Positions 6,159 to 9,393 of a stretch of DNA of 9,393 nucleotides are shown one piece after another. The stretch is from the NCBI GenBank assembly GCA_030017815.1, contig JASEGX010000091.1, positions 1 to 9,393 of the forward strand. The letters run 5' to 3'. The notes below the pieces were generated by a model. The model did not search any database. It had not been told where the DNA came from and was given only the letters and a program-made list of their open reading frames with translations. The translations under genes and the position numbers were made by a program. The DNA is from Thermodesulfobacteriota bacterium (lineage in GTDB: Bacteria; Desulfobacterota; QYQD01). Every line of letters starts with the position of its first letter. Within the stretch, counting starts at the first letter, position 1.

Positions 6159-9140
6159 ATGATGAGCTTGGAAAGCAAAAAGACCGTTTGTAAAATCGGA
6201 TTAAGGATGCCATTTCCATCTTTTATTTCGTTTTTATATATTTGCCTGCCGACAATCTGTTTTTTGTTTATATCCGCTTCTATTTCCGGCAATGCGTTTG
6301 CCGGTGAAAAGGGGTGGCTTGGGGTACAGCTTGGGGCACAGGAGCAGTTCAAGGTTAGCGCTGCCTGGCGGTGGCTTGGAAGGTTTACCGGCAGAGGTGA
6401 TGGTGTTTTTGTTCGCGAGGTGATAGCAGGAAGCCCGGCAGAACAAATGGGCATAAAGCAGAATGATGTTATTCTTTCCGCCAACTACAAGGATATAAAA
6501 AATCCCAATGAATTTACGGATGCAGTTTCCGCATTAAACCCGGGAGATAAGATAGTTCTCCTGATTTTCCGCATGTCTCCAACCCTGTTGACCATAGAAG
6601 GAACGATGGGACAATCCTCGATATCTGCCGAAACGGTCCCGACGCAGCGACGTGGCGAGCGGATGGCGCGACAATCCCCGGGGTCTGCCGAAACGGAGCA
6701 AATTCCCAAACCCGCAAAAAAAGACCAGCCGGTGAGCACCGACGTATCTGCCAGGATTTTTGCGTCCACAGGACATCACGAAGTATCATCTGTAGCTTTT
6801 TCTCCGGACGGCAAGCAGATCATTTCGGGGGGGAATATGAAAAATTCTCTCAAGCTCTGGGATATTGCAACAGGCAGGGAAATAAGGGCATTCATTGGAG
6901 ACGCGGACACCATTTATTCGGTGGCATTTTCACCTGACGGCAGATATGTCCTTTCAGGAAGCGCGAATCACACCATGAAGCTCTGGGATCTGACAACAGC
7001 AAAAGAGATAAGGGCCTTTACGGGGCATACTAAAGATGAGTTGATTCATTCAGTAGCCTTCTCTCCTGATGGACGCCATGTCCTTTCCGGGGGCAGTGAT
7101 AAGACTCTCAAACTCTGGGATCTTGCGACAGGCAGGGAAATAAGGACATTCTCCGGGCATGCCGGGTGGGTTAGCACCGTTGCCTTTTCACCTGACGGAA
7201 GATATGCACTTTCAGGGAGCTGGGATAACACACTCGCCCTCTGGGATATTTCAACCGGCAAAGAGATAAGGACGTTCACAGGGCGTACGGGGAGGGTTAG
7301 CACAGAGACTGTCACTAAAGATGGTGATCCTATTCCTGCGGCAGTGAGAATCTTTGATAAGCTATCGATGGGCATGAGCAGCTTCGCGGGTCGTCTTAGC
7401 TCCGTCGCCTTTTCACCTGACGGCAGATATGCCCTCTCCGGGACTTGGGGTGGCACACTCACCCTCTGGGATATTTCAACAGGTAAAGAGATAAGGGCAT
7501 TTACAGGACATAAAGACAGGGTTAACTCAGTTGCCTTTTCACCTGATGGCCGGAACGTCATATCTTCCGCCCGCGATAATTCAATTAAACTCTGGGATGT
7601 GGCAACAGGCAGGGAAATAAGGACCTTTACAGGACATAGAGGTGATATAAGTTCCGTCGCTTTCTCTCGTGATGTAAAAAGTTTTATTTCCGGCGGCGCA
7701 GATGGCACAGTAAGGCGTTGGGATACAAATACAGGCAAAGAGATCGCCCAGTTCGTAAGTTTAAAAGACGGCGAATGGATAGTTATCACGCCTGAAGGCT
7801 ATTACAATTCTTCCCTCAACGGCCATAAATATCTCAACATTCGCGTGGGCAATAAGGTTTACGGCATAGACCAGTTCTATGATGTCTTTTACCGTCCTGA
7901 CATAGTTGCGGCAAAACTCAGAGGCGATGATATAAGCAGCCTCATCACCATTACCATAGATGATGCTCTCAAAAATCCTCCGCCAACTGTTGAATTTGCC
8001 TCTGTGCCATCAGCGACTGATCAACCAAAGGTCAAGGTCTGCTATCAGGTCAAAAGCACCGGAGGCGGGATCGGGGAGGTAAGGTTGTTCCATAACGGCA
8101 AGCTCATAGAGTCGGATGGCTTTTACAGGGACATTGCAAAATTAACTACGGAAAAAACTCAACTCGCAGCCTTGAACAGCAAAGCCATCCATGAAGATAT
8201 GCGCGGTGTGATCATGAAAAGCAAGGCTGATACCACCCCGATTGTCAGCAAATCCAAAGGAGAGTTTTTTGAAGATTGTAAGGAAGTGGAAAGTGTTTCG
8301 GGTGAAAACGAGGTGAGCGTTACGGCCTTTAATACTTCCAACACCGTACAGAGTTATATGAAGACCGCTAACTTTAATGCAAACATCAAGGGAGAAGAAT
8401 CCCATCTCTACATCCTTTCCATTGGCATTGACCAGTATAAGGACAGCAACGTCAATCTCAAATATGCGGTTAAGGATGCAAGGGATATGACGCAGAAACT
8501 GTTGCGGCAGTCTGCCACTTTGTTTAGGCCCCAGCATATCCACCAGGAAATGTTTATCGACAAAGACGCCACCAAGGCAAATGTGCTGAATAAGATTAAT
8601 GAAATATCACGAAAGGTCAGGCCTGCCGACAGTTTTGTCCTCTTCGTGGCAGGACACGGGATACTTCTACAGAACCAGTACTACATGCTTACAAGCGAAT
8701 ATGACGGGAATGTAAATGAAGTCACAATGATAAGCTCAAATGAAATAGTCGAGATGTCCAAGAAGATAAAATCCCTTTCCCAGCTATTCATCTTCGATAC
8801 CTGCCATGCAGGCGGGGTTGACTACATAGTAAGCGGCCTTTATGACGCGAGGATGTCAGTGCTGGCAAAGAAGATGGGGCTTCACATATATGCGTCAGCA
8901 AATTCAAAAGAGGCGGCAATGGACGGATATCAGGGGAACGGGCTATTCACATACACGCTTATTGACGGACTGAATAACAAGAAAGAGGCGGACAAAAACA
9001 AAGACAGCAAGATAAGCCTTGTCGAACTCGGGGAATACTCAAAACAGACAACAACAGAGATATCAAAGAAAATCGGGCATCAACAGACACCGGTGATAAT
9101 AAACTTCGGGAAGGATAATCAGGTTTATTTGTTAAGGTAA
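6159..9140 (+). CDS. Exported PDZ-WD40-caspase (peptidase C14) fusion protein
   Basis: This 993-residue protein joins four modules. Residues 1-48 are a long signal peptide (hydrophobic core about 20-42, likely cleavage after NAFA), so it should leave the cytoplasm. Residues 51-145 form a PDZ domain like those of HtrA proteases (GWLGVQL, GSPAEQMGIKQNDVI). A polar linker (150-200) contains a short duplication. Seven WD40 repeats follow (about 203-535), each with VAFSPDG-type and LWD motifs, expected to fold as one propeller; repeats four and five are separated by about 33 extra residues. After a WIVITPEGYY segment (from 536) and a beta-rich linker, the caspase-like domain (748-993) begins at SHLYILSIGIDQYKD. 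Its dyad is His833 in AGHG and Cys882 in DTCHAGG, both intact; Asp880 upstream of the Cys is typical of metacaspase-like enzymes with basic P1 preference. DKNKDSKISLVE (945-956) matches an EF-hand loop. AGAGAGG lies seven bases before the chosen ATG; a second ATG follows at once, and an upstream GTG (6102) would add 19 residues before the signal sequence. The substrate and role (stress, signalling or cell death) are unknown. Confidence 0.9.
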   Translation: MMSLESKKTVCKIGLRMPFPSFISFLYICLPTICFLFISASISGNAFAGEKGWLGVQLGAQEQFKVSAAWRWLGRFTGRGDGVFVREVIAGSPAEQMGIKQNDVILSANYKDIKNPNEFTDAVSALNPGDKIVLLIFRMSPTLLTIEGTMGQSSISAETVPTQRRGERMARQSPGSAETEQIPKPAKKDQPVSTDVSARIFASTGHHEVSSVAFSPDGKQIISGGNMKNSLKLWDIATGREIRAFIGDADTIYSVAFSPDGRYVLSGSANHTMKLWDLTTAKEIRAFTGHTKDELIHSVAFSPDGRHVLSGGSDKTLKLWDLATGREIRTFSGHAGWVSTVAFSPDGRYALSGSWDNTLALWDISTGKEIRTFTGRTGRVSTETVTKDGDPIPAAVRIFDKLSMGMSSFAGRLSSVAFSPDGRYALSGTWGGTLTLWDISTGKEIRAFTGHKDRVNSVAFSPDGRNVISSARDNSIKLWDVATGREIRTFTGHRGDISSVAFSRDVKSFISGGADGTVRRWDTNTGKEIAQFVSLKDGEWIVITPEGYYNSSLNGHKYLNIRVGNKVYGIDQFYDVFYRPDIVAAKLRGDDISSLITITIDDALKNPPPTVEFASVPSATDQPKVKVCYQVKSTGGGIGEVRLFHNGKLIESDGFYRDIAKLTTEKTQLAALNSKAIHEDMRGVIMKSKADTTPIVSKSKGEFFEDCKEVESVSGENEVSVTAFNTSNTVQSYMKTANFNANIKGEESHLYILSIGIDQYKDSNVNLKYAVKDARDMTQKLLRQSATLFRPQHIHQEMFIDKDATKANVLNKINEISRKVRPADSFVLFVAGHGILLQNQYYMLTSEYDGNVNEVTMISSNEIVEMSKKIKSLSQLFIFDTCHAGGVDYIVSGLYDARMSVLAKKMGLHIYASANSKEAAMDGYQGNGLFTYTLIDGLNNKKEADKNKDSKISLVELGEYSKQTTTEISKKIGHQQTPVIINFGKDNQVYLLR
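6611..6696 (+). repeat. Imperfect 26-bp direct repeat in the PDZ-WD40 linker
   Basis: The copies at 6611-6636 and 6671-6696 share ACAATCC at one end and TCTGCCGAAACGG at the other, and differ at a few central bases. They are exactly 60 bases apart, so they stay in frame and give two copies of an SAET-containing segment. This fits a small tandem duplication that lengthened a disordered linker. Confidence 0.6.
6792..7760 (+). repeat. Seven tandem WD40-coding repeats, about 126-bp unit
   Basis: Conserved VAF codons of successive blades start at 6792, 6921, 7053, 7179, 7404, 7530 and 7656, giving spacings of 129, 132, 126, 225, 126 and 126 bases. Stretches such as CTTTTCACCTGACGG and CTCTGGGAT recur almost unchanged at DNA level, which points to fairly recent blade duplication or gene conversion. 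The 225-base interval contains a 99-base in-frame addition. Confidence 0.85.
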
Positions 9141-9224
9141 TCGGGGACGGATTCATCATTTGAGACCCCATCCCTAATTGCTGGTTGCCATAAATTAGTT
9201 GCACACCCCATTAAAGATTTTTCA

Positions 9225-9253
9225 TTGACAAAAACCGCCACCAGCCATAGAAT
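9225..9253 (+). promoter_or_regulatory. Strong sigma-70-type promoter pointing out of the window
   Basis: TTGACA (9225-9230, perfect -35) is followed after exactly 17 bases by TAGAAT (9248-9253, five of six -10 positions). This is the best promoter match in the window. It reads rightward towards the window edge, so its gene is either very small or lies beyond 9393. Confidence 0.65.
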
Positions 9254-9338
9254 CCGGTCGGGGTTAACTAAAAGGAACGAAACAGATTGATGAATCCAAC
9301 TCGCACTTGCACAGGAATAATAATTATTTCCGGCATAA

Positions 9339-9359
9339 TTGACGACCTCGTAAAAAGTC
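9339..9359 (+). repeat. Dispersed repeat, copy 2 (inverted relative to copy 1)
   Basis: This 21-base segment, containing GACGACCTCGTAAAAAGTC, is the inverted partner of 29-49 with a single mismatch. Sequences beyond the 21 bases differ on both sides. Its left edge abuts a six-bp hairpin at 9322-9340. Confidence 0.7.
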
Positions 9360-9393
9360 ACGCGGCGATTTTGACGGGGTAGAGCATATTTTC

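Larger units (their letters stand above)
9141..9393. other. Non-coding right end with outward promoter and repeat
   Basis: No gene is evident after the caspase stop. The stretch holds a strong promoter (9225-9253), a small hairpin (AATTAT 9322-9327 with ATAATT 9335-9340), and a copy of the repeat found at the left edge. A 30-codon frame (ATG 9290, stop 9380-9382) lies downstream of the promoter, with AAAGGAACG about 10 bases before it, but its second half runs through the repeat. I leave it uncalled. No T-tailed terminator for the caspase gene is visible. Confidence 0.6.

Noticed and set aside
6792..7760. Regular ~126-bp repeats as a possible CRISPR array or tandem satellite
   Set aside because: The repeats are in-frame coding units with VAFSPDG and LWD motifs, too long and too continuous for CRISPR spacers and repeats.
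7046..7789. 247-residue minus-strand frame with internal repeats
   Set aside because: Its repeats are just the reverse reading of the WD40 coding repeats; long antisense frames are common over such repeats.
9141..9180. Possible terminator after the caspase gene (GGGG with CCCC)
   Set aside because: The stem is only four bases with a long loop and no following T-run.
5153..9359. The methyltransferase-caspase segment as a bounded mobile island
   Set aside because: The flanking repeats at 5153-5226 and 9339-9359 are unrelated to each other, and no integrase, transposase or att-like direct repeat is visible, so island borders are not supported.

Overview
The window looks like chromosomal DNA of an anaerobic or facultative Gram-negative bacterium. 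A Desulfobacterota-like (former Deltaproteobacteria, Syntrophus/Smithella-type) or related metagenomic lineage fits best. The support is indirect: a complete TRAP transporter operon, a cysteine-rich CoA-acylating aldehyde dehydrogenase, and a secreted WD40-caspase protein of the kind common in such genomes. No rRNA, tRNA, CRISPR array or insertion-sequence transposase is visible.

Left half (46-5076), GC-rich. On the minus strand lies a three-gene TRAP transporter operon read as dctP (3154-2051), dctQ (1870-1367) and dctM (1365-46). dctQ and dctM are one base apart. dctP is separated from dctQ by 180 bases that hold two strong stem-loops, which probably adjust the ratio of binding protein to membrane subunits. 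Across a 398-base divergent intergenic region is an MmsA/IolA-type, CoA-dependent semialdehyde dehydrogenase on the plus strand (3553-5076). A 12-bp palindrome centred on GTATAC, resembling GntR/FCD-type operators, lies just upstream of it. The simplest reading is uptake of a small carboxylate plus an oxidative step yielding an acyl-CoA, but no regulator or other pathway enzyme is in the window to confirm the substrate.

Middle (5077-6158). A 74-base element with near-perfect 14-bp terminal inverted repeats (5153-5226) forms two hairpins. The first is followed by six T's and can also terminate transcription of the dehydrogenase gene. Next is a visibly more AT-rich gene for a class I, probably metal-dependent sugar O-methyltransferase of the MycE/TylF-like type (5269-6021), then a short GC-rich gap with no convincing gene.

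Right part (6159-9140). One large gene encodes a 993-residue exported protein with an unusual order: signal peptide, PDZ domain, seven WD40 repeats, a beta-rich linker, and a C-terminal caspase-like (peptidase C14) domain with an intact His/Cys dyad and an EF-hand-like loop. This is the most interesting object in the window. Beyond it, 9141-9393 holds an excellent sigma-70-type promoter pointing out of the window and a short repeat. The same repeat occurs, inverted and with one mismatch, at the left edge, where it overlaps the dctM stop codon.
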